Source: Campylobacter lari
Lineage (GTDB): Bacteria > Campylobacterota > Campylobacteria > Campylobacterales > Campylobacteraceae
NCBI RefSeq assembly: GCF_900638335.1
Contig: NZ_LR134508.1
Coordinates: forward strand, 1,426,001-1,490,000
DNA length: 64,000 nt
Reading direction: 5' to 3'
How positions within the stretch are numbered: position 1 is the first letter of the stretch; every line of letters starts with the position of its first letter. This document shows, one piece after another, positions 18,624 to 28,200 of this stretch. The notes beneath the pieces were generated by a model. The model ran no database searches and was not told where the DNA came from. It saw only the letters and a list, made by a program, of their open reading frames with translations. A program made the translations under genes and the position numbers.

Positions 18624-19767
18624 AAATTTTCAAAACTATATATCACTTGAAATTTTAGGAGGATTGTTGCTTTTATTAGCAACAATCCTTGCACTTATAC
18701 TAAAAAACAGTCCATATGGAGATCACTATATGGAATTTCTTAGTGTGGAAATGGGTTTAAAAGTTGGGACATGGGAACTTTTTAAGCCTTCTTTATTATG
18801 GATTAATGATGGCCTTATTGCAATCTTTTTCTTTGCCATAGGACTTGAATTAAAAAAAGAATTTGTTCAAGGGGAATTTAAAACTCTTAGCAATATTACC
18901 CTACCCTTAATGGCCGCTATAGGTGGTATAGTTGTGCCTGCTTTGATATTTTGTGCTATCAATTTTAACGATGCTTATGTTTTAAAAGGTTGGGCTATAC
19001 CTACTGCAACCGATACTGCATTTGCTCTAGTTATACTTGCAATGCTAAAACAACGCATACCAAGTTCTTTAAAAATATTTTTAGTATCTTTGGCAATTTT
19101 TGATGATGTAGGAGCTATTTTAATTATTGCTATTTTTTATACAGGGGAACTTTCAACTTTAGCCTTTTTTGTTGCCTTTTGCTGCATTGTGGGTTTATTT
19201 TTACTTAATCGCTTGGACAATGAAAGAAAATCATTTTATTATATACTCGGCGCATTACTTTGGCTTAGTGTGTTAAAAAGTGGAGTACATGCAACTTTAG
19301 CAGGTATCATCACAGCTTTATTTATACCTGTATATACAAAAAACAATCATACCTTATTAGAAGAAATTGAGCATGGTTTAAAATTTTGGATAGCTTTTGT
19401 AATACTACCACTTTTTGCTTTTGCAAACGCAGGGGTTGATCTTTCAAAAATTGAAACACATATGCTATTTAGTGGTGTAAGCGTAGGGATTTTCTTAGGT
19501 TTATTTGTTGGTAAACAACTAGGTGTATTTGGCTTTGCCTATATGGCAATTAAACTTAAACTTGCGAAATTACCAAAAGATGCAAATTTTAAACAACTTT
19601 ATGGAGTTTGTATTTTAACTGGCATTGGCTTTACAATGAGTTTTTTTATTGATGCACTTGCTTATGAAGTAAGTGATATATTTAATTTTGTTGATAATCT
19701 TTCAATATTATTAGCTTCGTTAGCTTCTGGTATTTTCGGATATTTTTATTTACGATTTATCAAATAA
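18598..19767 (+). CDS. nhaA2: Na+/H+ antiporter NhaA (second copy)
   Basis: The second 389-residue NhaA, clearly homologous along its whole length to the preceding one, with Asp169-Asp170 in [16 protein letters not shown] and motif [13 protein letters not shown] 18598 lacks a convincing ribosome site; an in-frame ATG at 18613 is an alternative that would shorten the protein by five residues. Translation may depend on coupling from nhaA1. The copies are diverged, so the duplication is old and may reflect different pH or ion ranges. Confidence 0.93.
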   Translation: MVQKNMKIKNFQNYISLEILGGLLLLLATILALILKNSPYGDHYMEFLSVEMGLKVGTWELFKPSLLWINDGLIAIFFFAIGLELKKEFVQGEFKTLSNITLPLMAAIGGIVVPALIFCAINFNDAYVLKGWAIPTATDTAFALVILAMLKQRIPSSLKIFLVSLAIFDDVGAILIIAIFYTGELSTLAFFVAFCCIVGLFLLNRLDNERKSFYYILGALLWLSVLKSGVHATLAGIITALFIPVYTKNNHTLLEEIEHGLKFWIAFVILPLFAFANAGVDLSKIETHMLFSGVSVGIFLGLFVGKQLGVFGFAYMAIKLKLAKLPKDANFKQLYGVCILTGIGFTMSFFIDALAYEVSDIFNFVDNLSILLASLASGIFGYFYLRFIK

Positions 19768-19793
19768 TTAAGTTAATTTTAAAGTAAATAAAG

Positions 19794-19799
19794 TATAAT
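19794..19799 (+). promoter_or_regulatory. Candidate -10 box for tRNA-Glu
   Basis: A perfect TATAAT lies 38 bases before the tRNA-Glu gene. A short leader would be removed by RNase P. The -35 region is weak. Confidence 0.45.
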
Positions 19800-19831
19800 T
19801 TTATTTCTTTAATTTAAAAGAATGAATTTAT

Positions 19832-19906
19832 GGCCCATTCGTCTAGCGGTTAGGACATCGCCCTTTCACGGCGGTAACACGAGTTCGAGTCTCGTATGGG
19901 TCACCA
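19832..19906 (+). tRNA. tRNA-Glu (anticodon UUC)
   Basis: A 75-base cloverleaf with acceptor GGCCCAT/ATGGGTC, encoded CCA, T-loop AGTTCGAGTCT and anticodon loop CTTTCAC giving UUC (glutamate). It is a single gene. The following sequence is a decayed gene with no integrase. Confidence 0.96.
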
Positions 19907-19970
19907 CTCTTTTAACTTCTAATTACAAAAATATTATAAAATCTTAATCTTCTATAAGGAAATTTCACTT

Positions 19971-20365
19971 GTGTATATAGTAAATATATCAGATAAAAAA
20001 ATCTATCAATAAAAGCTTCTAAATGGTTTTCCAAAAAATGGGGTATAGGTGAAAAAATTTATTTTGAAAGTATAGAAAGTAGTTTTAATAACCAAACTAT
20101 TCCTTAGTGGTATTTAGTTTTAGATAAAAACACTATTATAGCTGGAGCTGGGATTATAAAATGATTTTCACAATAGGAAAGATTTAGAGCCAAATTTATG
20201 TGCTTTATATGTTGAAGAAAATTACAGAGGAAACAAAAGGTATAAATAAATTTTTACCTATTAACAGAGCTTGTAGGATTTTATGAAAAATATGGTGGAA
20301 AATTTATTGAAAATATTATAGATAATGAAGCTTATCCTTTAAGGGTTTATAAAATAGAATTTTAA
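19971..20365 (+). pseudogene. Decayed GNAT-type acetyltransferase
   Basis: A GTG start with AAGGA upstream opens a frame that stops at 20010-20012. Coding sense then continues in a second frame (SKWFSKKWGIGEKIYFES) broken by TAG at 20105-20107. A third stretch reads LEPNLCALYVEENYRGNK, the acetyl-CoA-binding part typical of GNAT enzymes, and a fourth reads LTELVGFYEKYGGKF to the natural stop at 20363-20365. At least two frameshifts and several stops make it nonfunctional. It fills most of the 455-base gap after tRNA-Glu. Confidence 0.8.
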
Positions 20366-20988
20366 CTTTCTTTGTTTTCTCCATCTTTAAAAGAAAATAT
20401 AGGCAAACTTAAACCATAATATATCGCCAAAAGTCTTGCTATGGTTCCTACAATTAATGAAGCAAGAATTACCCATAACTCATCTACGCCCAAAATATAC
20501 AATATATAATATAAAGCCCCTGTTAATATAGCCACACCAGCATAAATTTCTTTTTGAAATACAAGCGGTATCCTAGCACATAATATATCTCTTAATATAC
20601 CACCAAATACACCAGTAATCACAGCTGAACTTACAGCTACTATAAAACCATAACCCATTTCTATTGCAATTTGCGCACCTAAAACACTAAAAACAACCAA
20701 ACCTATAGCATCTAAAATCAAAAAAAGCTTTTCGAGTTTTATGACATATTTAGCAATTTTTGTTGTTATCATGGCTGCAACACAAATTAAAATCACATAT
20801 TCAGGAGTTTTAATCCAAGTTAGCGGATGATGATCAAGTAAAATATCTCTAATCGAACCTCCGCCAATAGCTGTTACTAAAGCTATAAATATCACCCCAA
20901 AAAGATCCATCTTATGACGTCCTGCAGCAATGGCACCTGTCATAGCATCAACAGTAATTCCAATAATATAAAGTATAGTTAAAAGCAT
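20362..20988 (-). CDS. TRIC/YadS (UPF0126) family membrane protein
   Basis: A 208-residue protein with six or seven hydrophobic segments and the internal two-fold repeat of the family. The repeated glycine-rich motifs are [17 protein letters not shown] and [17 protein letters not shown]. Prokaryotic TRIC homologues form trimeric monovalent cation channels; the physiological role here is unknown. Its 3' end overlaps the convergent acetyltransferase pseudogene. Confidence 0.88.
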   Translation of the reverse strand: MLLTILYIIGITVDAMTGAIAAGRHKMDLFGVIFIALVTAIGGGSIRDILLDHHPLTWIKTPEYVILICVAAMITTKIAKYVIKLEKLFLILDAIGLVVFSVLGAQIAIEMGYGFIVAVSSAVITGVFGGILRDILCARIPLVFQKEIYAGVAILTGALYYILYILGVDELWVILASLIVGTIARLLAIYYGLSLPIFSFKDGENKES

Positions 20989-20994
20989 AATGAG

Positions 20995-21023
20995 TTAAAA
21001 AACCCTTGTTTAAAACAAGGGTT
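20995..21023 (-). terminator. Intrinsic terminator after the Cj0069-like gene
   Basis: The stem AACCCTTGT/ACAAGGGTT (21001-21009 with 21015-21023) is followed on the minus strand by a run of six Ts. It overlaps the stop codon of the upstream minus-strand gene and separates it from the TRIC gene. Confidence 0.75.
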
Positions 21024-22065
21024 AGTTTTTACTTACAATATTAATGATATTTTGAGCTACTTTCTTAGCAATAGGCTCAACAAATTCAGCAGGAGAAGTA
21101 AATCCTACACAAGAGCAATTGATCTCACCTAAAACATATTTATCTTTACCATTTTCATCTGTATCTAAGATAAAATCTGCAGTCCAAATCAAAGGGATAT
21201 CATAATTTCCAAGTTTTGAACGAATTTCAGGTAAGGTTGCTAAAAACCAATCTACCAATTCTTGCCAATCTTTTGGTTCATCATATCTATATTTTGCACC
21301 TGAAAAAAGTGTTGCAGAAAAAGCATCAGCGCCTTCTGCAGGTTTTTTATGCACTACATAAATTGGAGTATGATAAAGCATTAAAATTCTAATTTCACCT
21401 TCTTTAATACGCGGTAAGAAAGTCATATCTACAAGCATGCCATTATCACCTATAATGTATTGTTCGCAAAAGTCCATAAACTCACCAAGCTCTCTCTCTT
21501 CTGTGTGATTATCTTTTGCTTCTGTACATTTGATTTTTGCATTTAATGGCACACTCACAGCTCCTTCTAGTAGTTCATCTATCAATCTCACACGCCAAAT
21601 TCCCTCACCTGTTGAGCCACGATTTTGTTTTAAAACCCTCTCGCCTTTTGCTAAAGTTTTTGGGAAGCTTTCTTTGAAAGTTTTGATATCATAATACGCA
21701 TAAGTATCTTCAGGTACTAAAGCTGTTTTATTAAGCTTAGTAAGTGCATCTTTAGCACCATATCCTATCATCGCATCAGGATGAGGCATACCTATAACAC
21801 CATTTGCACAAAGTTTTCTAAGCATATCAAAATACTCATTTTCTTCTTTTAAATTTCCCGGATTAATTCTAGAAACATAAGCATCGGCATTGTTTTTTAC
21901 ATATTCATAAATTTCATCTTTTTTCTCTACTTCAAAAAAGATAACCTCAGCATTCCAACCTTGTTCTTTTAAAGCATTAACCATAGGCATAGTATCTTTT
22001 CTATGACCATCCTCACCTTTATCGCTACCACCTCTAACTTCAAAAAACACAATATTTTTTTTCAT
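21022..22065 (-). CDS. Cj0069-family protein, probable ATP-grasp fold
   Basis: A 347-residue soluble protein beginning NIVFFEVRGGSDKGEDGHRK. It resembles the conserved family named after C. jejuni Cj0069 (name from memory). Features suggesting an ATP-grasp ligase-like fold are VLKQNRGSTGEGIWRV (about 141-156, glycine-rich nucleotide loop). An acidic end, WTADFILDTDENGKDKYVLGEINCSC, has the Asp and Glu-x-Asn spacing of metal ligands. Substrate unknown. It is followed by a strong terminator and starts after GGGAG, so it is probably monocistronic. Confidence 0.7.
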   Translation of the reverse strand: MKKNIVFFEVRGGSDKGEDGHRKDTMPMVNALKEQGWNAEVIFFEVEKKDEIYEYVKNNADAYVSRINPGNLKEENEYFDMLRKLCANGVIGMPHPDAMIGYGAKDALTKLNKTALVPEDTYAYYDIKTFKESFPKTLAKGERVLKQNRGSTGEGIWRVRLIDELLEGAVSVPLNAKIKCTEAKDNHTEERELGEFMDFCEQYIIGDNGMLVDMTFLPRIKEGEIRILMLYHTPIYVVHKKPAEGADAFSATLFSGAKYRYDEPKDWQELVDWFLATLPEIRSKLGNYDIPLIWTADFILDTDENGKDKYVLGEINCSCVGFTSPAEFVEPIAKKVAQNIINIVSKN

Positions 22066-22118
22066 ATTTCTCCCTTTTTAAAGATATTTTATCATCATAT
22101 CAAAATAGTATTAAATTT

Positions 22119-23207
22119 TTATTTATTTTTTCCATAAATATGTTGTAAATTTTGCAAATTTGAACTTGCATTTAAAAGTAAAGCATCGGCTATGCATATA
22201 GCCACCATAGCATTTACAACAACACTACCTCTTATACCCACACAAGGATCATGCCTTCCTTTTAACTCATGTATGATATTTTCTCCTTGAGTGTTTTGTG
22301 TTTGCTGAGGTAAAAATATAGAAGGGGTTGGTTTAAAATATGTTTTTATATCAATAAAATTTCCATTAGAAATTCCGCCTAATATCCCACCACTATGATT
22401 ACTTAAAAACACCCCATCTTTTAACTCATCATTATTTTGACTTCCATACATATAGCTACTTTGAATGCCGCTTCCTATTTCTATAGCCTTAACTGCATTT
22501 ACTCCCATAATTGCATGAGCAAGTTTAGAATCAAGCTTATCATATAAAGGCTCACCTAAACCTATAATAGGATTTTTTACTCTAGTAAAAACTCTTACAC
22601 CTATACTATTTTTAGCCTTTTTGGCTTTTAAAATTTCATCTTTAAAGTTTTGCTCTAAATTTTTATCTAAAGCATAAACTTCGCTATTTTTAGCATAGTC
22701 AAAATCAAACTCATCGTTACCAAGTTTGCTATCAATACTTCCTACTCCAAAAACTCCACTCATTATCTCTATGTCAAATTCTTTTAAAAGCATTTGTGCC
22801 ACAGCTCCTGCTGCTACTCTTGCTACACTTTCTCTAGCACTAGCTCTTCCACCACCTCTATAATCTCTAATGCCATATTTGTGATAATAAGTAAAATCAG
22901 CATGGGCTGGACGAAACACATCTTTCTCATAGTCTTTTGAACGTGTGTTTTCATTATATACCAAAAGACTTATAGGAGTTCCTGTTGTATAGCCCTCAAA
23001 AACTCCACTTAAAACTTGAGCTTTATCTTCTTCTTTTCTAGGGGTGCTAAATTTATTTTGACCTGGTTTTCTTTTATCTAACATTTCTTGCAAAAAATCA
23101 AAGTCAAACTTTACTCCTGCTGGCATACCATCTATCACACAACCTATAGCTTGACCATGAGATTCGCCAAAGCTTGTAAATTTTAATCTTACTCCAAAAC
23201 TATTCAT
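22119..23207 (-). CDS. aroC: Chorismate synthase
   Basis: The 362-residue FMN-dependent enzyme makes chorismate from EPSP, the last shikimate step. Family signatures are [19 protein letters not shown] at the N-terminus, [18 protein letters not shown] [27 protein letters not shown] and GRHDPC near the C-terminus. It overlaps rnc by 4 bases, in the order rnhA-rnc-aroC. Confidence 0.97.
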   Translation of the reverse strand: MNSFGVRLKFTSFGESHGQAIGCVIDGMPAGVKFDFDFLQEMLDKRKPGQNKFSTPRKEEDKAQVLSGVFEGYTTGTPISLLVYNENTRSKDYEKDVFRPAHADFTYYHKYGIRDYRGGGRASARESVARVAAGAVAQMLLKEFDIEIMSGVFGVGSIDSKLGNDEFDFDYAKNSEVYALDKNLEQNFKDEILKAKKAKNSIGVRVFTRVKNPIIGLGEPLYDKLDSKLAHAIMGVNAVKAIEIGSGIQSSYMYGSQNNDELKDGVFLSNHSGGILGGISNGNFIDIKTYFKPTPSIFLPQQTQNTQGENIIHELKGRHDPCVGIRGSVVVNAMVAICIADALLLNASSNLQNLQHIYGKNK

Positions 23208-23872
23208 AGTTTTCCTAATTTTTCAAGTGCGATTTTGGCACATTGTTGCTGGGCTTCTTTTTTACTACCTGCTGTAGATCTTGCTACTTCTATGCCTTGA
23301 ATTTTCACTGCAATTTCAAATTGCTTTTTATGATCAGGTCCAAAAGCCTTTACGACAATATACTCAGGTGTGCCTGCCATATTTGCTTGCGTGATTTCTT
23401 GTAATCTTGTTTTATAGTCTTTAAATAAACTTTGTGTGTCAATATGCGGATAAACTTCATTAAGTAAATTTAATGCTATATTTTTGGTTTTTTCAAAACC
23501 TATTTCTAAATACAAAGCTCCCATTAGTGCCTCAAAAGCATCAGAAAGTATGGAAGGCTTATTGCGTCCATCATTATTTTCTTCTGCAATAGACATAAAA
23601 ATACATGCTCCAAGATCAAGTTTTTGTGCTAAAGTTGCAAAAGATTTTTCATTCACCAAAGCTGCTCTAAGTTTAGAAAGGTTTCCTTCTGAGTCTTTTT
23701 GAAATTTAAAAAACAAAAACTCCCCTACTACTAAATCCATTACAGCATCACCCAAAAACTCTAATCTTTCATTATTATAAGGCTTTTTATAACTTTTATG
23801 CGTCAAGGCTTCAATAAGCAATTGCTCATTTTTAAAATGATAATTTAATCTTTCTTGGAGTTTTTTAAGCAT
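23204..23872 (-). CDS. rnc: Ribonuclease III
   Basis: A 222-residue dsRNA endonuclease that processes rRNA and other RNAs. The signature [14 protein letters not shown] (about 34-47) and second acidic cluster [14 protein letters not shown] are intact. A C-terminal dsRBD (about 152-220) ends [18 protein letters not shown]. It overlaps rnhA by 8 bases and aroC by 4. Confidence 0.97.
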   Translation of the reverse strand: MLKKLQERLNYHFKNEQLLIEALTHKSYKKPYNNERLEFLGDAVMDLVVGEFLFFKFQKDSEGNLSKLRAALVNEKSFATLAQKLDLGACIFMSIAEENNDGRNKPSILSDAFEALMGALYLEIGFEKTKNIALNLLNEVYPHIDTQSLFKDYKTRLQEITQANMAGTPEYIVVKAFGPDHKKQFEIAVKIQGIEVARSTAGSKKEAQQQCAKIALEKLGKL

Positions 23873-24305
23873 TTATTAACCTTTCTTCCTGGAGCTTTAA
23901 GGCTGCATTTCTTGCCAATTCATCACAACGCTCATTTAATTCATGGCCATTGTGTGCTTTAATCCAAAAAGCAGTTACTTTATGATTTTTAGCCACATTT
24001 AAATATTCTTTCCAAAGATCGATATTTTTTTTGCCTTTAAAATCTTTTTTTATCCAACCCCCAAGCCACTCATTAATACTTTGCACCATTAAATTTGAAT
24101 CTGTGTATAATTTTACCTCACATGGCTCTTTTAAAGCTTTTAAAGCTTGTATGATAGCCATTAACTCCATACGGTTATTTGTTGTATTCTCACACGCCCC
24201 ACTTTGTTCTTTTTGGTGATTTTTATAAGTTAAAACATAAGCCCACCCTCCAAAACCAGGGTTATTTAAACAAGAACCATCGGTATAAATTTCAATATTT
24301 TTCAA
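23865..24305 (-). CDS. rnhA: Ribonuclease HI
   Basis: The 146-residue enzyme cleaves RNA in RNA-DNA hybrids. Catalytic acidic residues lie in [24 protein letters not shown] and LYTDSNLM, with the final Asp in [11 protein letters not shown]. Standard length. The start overlaps the end of the TPR gene by 4 bases. Confidence 0.97.
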   Translation of the reverse strand: MKNIEIYTDGSCLNNPGFGGWAYVLTYKNHQKEQSGACENTTNNRMELMAIIQALKALKEPCEVKLYTDSNLMVQSINEWLGGWIKKDFKGKKNIDLWKEYLNVAKNHKVTAFWIKAHNGHELNERCDELARNAALKLQEERLINA

Positions 24306-25264
24306 GCTTTTACCTCATAATAAATCTCACATTTTCCAAATTCATAACAAAATGGACAATGATAAAAAAACAAAGGACTTTGATTTTTACAATTATTACA
24401 CACATAAGTAAAGCTAAGATTTGCACTTAACTCATTATCGTTTAAAATTTTTAAAATTTTTAGTTTGTGATTTTTGATAGGAATAGACTTTGGGCTTAAA
24501 TTTTTTGCATAAAAAAACTCATGATATTTTTCATTTTCAAGATTAAGCGGATATTTGCATTCATTAAGCAAATCAATAACATTTTCAAATTTAGGCATTT
24601 GAGTAAGTTTATCTTTATAATGCAAAAAACAAAGTCTTAAAATATACTCATTATCCTTGCTTAAAGCTAAAATTTCTTTTAATTTTTGTTCTTGTTCTTT
24701 GGAGCTTGTTTGAATTTTCAAAGCCTTTATCAAAGCTTTTTCTGCATATATATTTTCTCCTAGCTCAAACAAACATTCTAAAACATCTAAAACCTTATCG
24801 TAATCTTTAAGTTTTAAATAAACAATTTTTAAAAGTTTTAAGCTTTCTTTATTGCGTGCTTTTATTTTTAAAGCATTCAATAAAGCTTCTACGCTACGCT
24901 CTAAAAATCCTGCTTTTAAATAAACCTGTGCCAATGAAAAAAAGATAAACTCTTTTTGGCTTGCCTCGTTTGCTTTTTTCAAAGCTATGAGATAAATTCC
25001 CACGGCTTTTTCAAATTCTCCACTTTTGGTAAAAATTTGAGCTAAAAAATTTAAATTTTCAATGCTCAAATTAGCGTTTTTTAAAATTTGTTGATGTGTG
25101 GAGTTGATTTCAAATTTTTTTACAAAACGATCAAGTTTGCTTTTTTGATCTTTGCTTGCAAAAATACGCCATATATAATGCGAACTAGCAATGATAAAAA
25201 CCAAAGCAGTTAAAACAATAAGACCAAACAAAGGATCGCGATATTCCACAAAGAAAAAATCCAT
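24302..25264 (-). CDS. LapB-like membrane-anchored TPR protein with C-terminal metal motif
   Basis: This 320-residue protein has one N-terminal membrane segment (about 12-32), then TPR-like helical repeats (about 60-200). The last 34 residues carry CNNC and CPFC (Cys 289, 292, 303, 306), as in a rubredoxin-type metal knuckle. Membrane anchor, TPRs and CxxC-CxxC knuckle together are the architecture of LapB (YciM), which controls LPS synthesis through LpxC and FtsH in E. coli. The match is architectural; sequence similarity looks low. It is first in the tpr-rnhA-rnc-aroC operon, divergent from dnaG. Confidence 0.72.
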   Translation of the reverse strand: MDFFFVEYRDPLFGLIVLTALVFIIASSHYIWRIFASKDQKSKLDRFVKKFEINSTHQQILKNANLSIENLNFLAQIFTKSGEFEKAVGIYLIALKKANEASQKEFIFFSLAQVYLKAGFLERSVEALLNALKIKARNKESLKLLKIVYLKLKDYDKVLDVLECLFELGENIYAEKALIKALKIQTSSKEQEQKLKEILALSKDNEYILRLCFLHYKDKLTQMPKFENVIDLLNECKYPLNLENEKYHEFFYAKNLSPKSIPIKNHKLKILKILNDNELSANLSFTYVCNNCKNQSPLFFYHCPFCYEFGKCEIYYEVKA

Positions 25265-25314
25265 AACCTTGCAACTTAATTTTCAAATTTATAACAATTA
25301 TAGCTAAATGCTTA

Positions 25315-25320
25315 TATAAT
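25315..25320 (+). promoter_or_regulatory. -10 box for dnaG
   Basis: A perfect TATAAT lies 18 bases before the dnaG start, in the 74-base region shared with the divergent TPR gene. No -35 is evident. Confidence 0.5.
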
Positions 25321-25338
25321 TTTCTTTAAGGTTTAAAG

Positions 25339-27126
25339 ATGATAGAACAAGCAAGTATAGAACAACTTTTACAAAAAACAGATATTGTTGATATCATAGC
25401 TCATTATGTTGAAGTGAAAAAACAAGGCTCAAGCTATGTTTGCGTTTGTCCTTTTCATGATGATAAAAATCCTAGTATGCATATTAATTCTATTAAAGGA
25501 TTTTATCATTGTTTTGCATGCAAGGCTGGGGGTAATGTTTTTAAATTTGTAATGGATTATGAGAAATTAAACTTTGTTGAAGCGGTGGAAAAAGTTGCTT
25601 CGTGGAGTAATTTTTCGCTTACTTACACCTCACAAAAACAAGACAATAAAAAATCCATCATTCATATCTTACCTACCCTTAATGCCTTTTATAAACAAAA
25701 TTTAGCCAAAAACAAAGAAGCCCTAGCTTATCTTTATAAAAGAGGTTTAAATGATGAAGATATTAGAACTTTTGAACTAGGTTTTGCGCCAAGTTCTAAT
25801 GAAACACTAAGACTTTTACAAAATGAGCAAATCACCCAAGAAGAGGCTTTAGAGGTAGGTGCGATAAAACAAAATGAAAATGGTGCCTATGCAAGTTTTA
25901 TTAACCGCATTACTTTTAGCATTTATGATCATAAAAATTTACTCATAGGCTTTGGTGGTAGAACTTTAGATGAAACAAATATGGCAAAATATGTTAATTC
26001 TCCCCAAAGCAAACTTTTTGACAAATCACGCGTTTTTTACGCACTTAATTTAGCAAAAGATACCATTTATAAACAAAAAGAAATGATAATTTGTGAGGGT
26101 TATATGGATGCTATAGCCTTTCATAAAGCAGGATTTAAAAATGCTGTAGCGGTTTTAGGAACTGCCCTAGGAGAGCACCATATACCCTTAATCAAACGAT
26201 TTGAAGCAAGAGTGGTTTTGTGTTTTGACAATGATAATGCAGGGCTTAATGCTGCTGTGCGTTCGGCACATTTGCTAAGTTTAGCAAAAATTGATGGAAA
26301 AGTGGTCTTAATAGAAGGCGGAAAAGATCCAGCCGAACTCATAGCAACTCATCAAGAAAAATTACTTTTTAATATTTTAGAAAAAGGTATAGAACTTGGA
26401 GAATTTTATATAAGAAGTTTGATTGCAGGTTGTGATTTAAACTCAGTACTTAGCAAACAAAAAGCTTTAGAAGAGGTGCAAAAATACACTTTTAATCTTG
26501 AGCCTTTAATAGCGAATTCTTATACTACTTTAGTAGCAAATCTTTTGGGTGTAAATATTAATGATATAAAACTTTCTAAAAATACAAGAAAAAACATAAA
26601 CTTTACCAATCCTATAAAACAAAGTAAAATCAATAATATAAGCGAATTAGAGCTTTTGAAATTTTTATATGAAAATAATGAAACTATAGGGCTTTTTAAA
26701 CTTTTAAGCACAAAAGAATATTTTTTACACCAAGATATTGCTAAAGCTATTTTAGAGCAAAAAAACTTTGAAGATCCTAGCATAAGAGAGCTTTATGAAT
26801 TTGAAAATATCAAAAACTTAAGCAATTTAGAAGAATTTTTATATGCTATTTGTAAGATCAACCTTGCATATTTTAATAAACTAAAAAGTTTAAATTTAAA
26901 ACAAGCCTTTAAAAAGCAAATTTACAACCTACTCAATCAAAATTTAGAAAAAATTAAAAAAAGCTATCAAAACGATGAAGTTTTTTTTAATCACTTGATA
27001 GAAGTTTTAAAAAGCGTACATTTTTTAGATGATGAGGAAAGTTTGGAATTATTTTTAAATAGACTACAAAAAAATATAAAAGATAAAAAAGCAATTCATT
27101 ATAACTTTAAAGAAGAAGTTTTTTAA
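25339..27126 (+). CDS. dnaG: DNA primase DnaG
   Basis: The 595-residue replication primase. The N-terminal zinc-binding motif contains CPFHDDKNPS and YHCFACKAGG (about 39-70). The RNA polymerase core follows, with toprim motifs IICEGYMDAIAF and VVLCFDNDNAG (about 253-300). The C-terminal helicase-interaction region is Lys/Asn-rich and diverged, as usual. It starts a two-gene plus-strand unit with the PP-loop gene. Confidence 0.96.
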   Translation: MIEQASIEQLLQKTDIVDIIAHYVEVKKQGSSYVCVCPFHDDKNPSMHINSIKGFYHCFACKAGGNVFKFVMDYEKLNFVEAVEKVASWSNFSLTYTSQKQDNKKSIIHILPTLNAFYKQNLAKNKEALAYLYKRGLNDEDIRTFELGFAPSSNETLRLLQNEQITQEEALEVGAIKQNENGAYASFINRITFSIYDHKNLLIGFGGRTLDETNMAKYVNSPQSKLFDKSRVFYALNLAKDTIYKQKEMIICEGYMDAIAFHKAGFKNAVAVLGTALGEHHIPLIKRFEARVVLCFDNDNAGLNAAVRSAHLLSLAKIDGKVVLIEGGKDPAELIATHQEKLLFNILEKGIELGEFYIRSLIAGCDLNSVLSKQKALEEVQKYTFNLEPLIANSYTTLVANLLGVNINDIKLSKNTRKNINFTNPIKQSKINNISELELLKFLYENNETIGLFKLLSTKEYFLHQDIAKAILEQKNFEDPSIRELYEFENIKNLSNLEEFLYAICKINLAYFNKLKSLNLKQAFKKQIYNLLNQNLEKIKKSYQNDEVFFNHLIEVLKSVHFLDDEESLELFLNRLQKNIKDKKAIHYNFKEEVF

Positions 27127-27191
27127 ATAAAAACTTGCACAAAAATTAAAAAATATTCATTACAATATGCCAAAAATTTCGAAAGGAAAAA

Positions 27192-28175
27192 ATGAAAGCA
27201 TTAGCACTTTTTAGTGGCGGGCTTGATTCTATGCTTGCTATAAAACTCATAAGCTCTCAAGGCATAGAAGTAAAAGCTTTAAATATAAACATAGGCTTTG
27301 GTGGCACATGTGATAAAAGCGAACTCATGGCAAAACGCGCTGCTATGGCAGGAGCTAGTTTTGAGATGATAGATGTAAGAAATGCGTATTTGCAAGAAGT
27401 TTTATTTAATCCTCAATATGGATACGGAAAGCATTTTAACCCTTGTATAGATTGTCATGCTTTTATGTTTAAAACCGCTCTTTCTATGTTAAAAGATGAA
27501 AATGCAAGCTTTATCATCACAGGGGAAGTAGTTGGTCAACGCCCAATGAGCCAAAGAAATGATGCTATGGCCAAGGTTAAAAAACTAGCCTTTGATGAAG
27601 AGGATCTGATCTTGCGTCCAATGTGTGCTAAAAATTTACCTTTAACCAAACCTGAGCGCGAGGGTTGGGTTGATAGAGAAAAGTTAGAAAACATAAGTGG
27701 AAGAAGTAGAAAAAGACAACTTGAACTAGCTGCCAAATTTGGATTTGAAGATTTTGAAAGTCCAGGTGGCGGGTGTTTACTCACACTTGAAAGCTTTTCA
27801 AATAAAATCAAAGATTTTATTAAATTTGATAAAAATATAGAAGTTAACGATGCACAACTTTTAAAATATGGACGCCACTTAAGACTTCCAAATGGCTCTA
27901 AAATGATAGTAGGTAGAAATGAACTAGAAAATCAATTTTTAAAAGAATTAAAAACTCAAAAATATGAAGAATTAAAGCTTTTTGATTTAATAGGTGCCTA
28001 TTCTTTGGTGGATGAAAATATCAATCCACAAGATCTTGAACTTGCTCTAAGCATAGCACTAACTTATGCTAAAACTCAAAATAATACAAAATACAAAATA
28101 GGTTTTAAAGATAAAATTTTCCAAAGTATAGCTTTTGAAAATAAAAACAAAATTCAAGAATATTTTATAAATTAA
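27192..28175 (+). CDS. PP-loop ATPase, probable tRNA-thiolation-like protein
   Basis: The 327-residue protein begins with the PP-loop ALFSGGLDSMLAI, as in N-type ATP pyrophosphatases such as MnmA/ThiI. It also has CIDCHAFMF (about 90-98), which may supply catalytic or metal-binding cysteines. The C-terminal part contains LLKYGRHLRLPNGSKMIVGR, resembling the NFACT-R-like RNA-binding module. An RNA sulfuration or modification role is likely but the substrate is unknown. It is close to C. jejuni Cj1633 in context (from memory). A perfect hairpin follows. Confidence 0.78.
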   Translation: MKALALFSGGLDSMLAIKLISSQGIEVKALNINIGFGGTCDKSELMAKRAAMAGASFEMIDVRNAYLQEVLFNPQYGYGKHFNPCIDCHAFMFKTALSMLKDENASFIITGEVVGQRPMSQRNDAMAKVKKLAFDEEDLILRPMCAKNLPLTKPEREGWVDREKLENISGRSRKRQLELAAKFGFEDFESPGGGCLLTLESFSNKIKDFIKFDKNIEVNDAQLLKYGRHLRLPNGSKMIVGRNELENQFLKELKTQKYEELKLFDLIGAYSLVDENINPQDLELALSIALTYAKTQNNTKYKIGFKDKIFQSIAFENKNKIQEYFIN

Positions 28176-28200
28176 ACTACCCTTTAAAGGGTAGTATTTT
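28176..28200. terminator. Bidirectional terminator between PP-loop and chemoreceptor genes
   Basis: Perfect stem ACTACCC/GGGTAGT (28176-28182 with 28189-28195) with loop TTTAAA, followed by ATTTTT on the plus strand. It lies between convergent genes. Confidence 0.75.

Noticed and set aside
19832..20365. Possible integration site at tRNA-Glu
   Set aside because: No integrase, no repeated tRNA 3' end and no phage-like genes; the following DNA is a decayed host-like gene.
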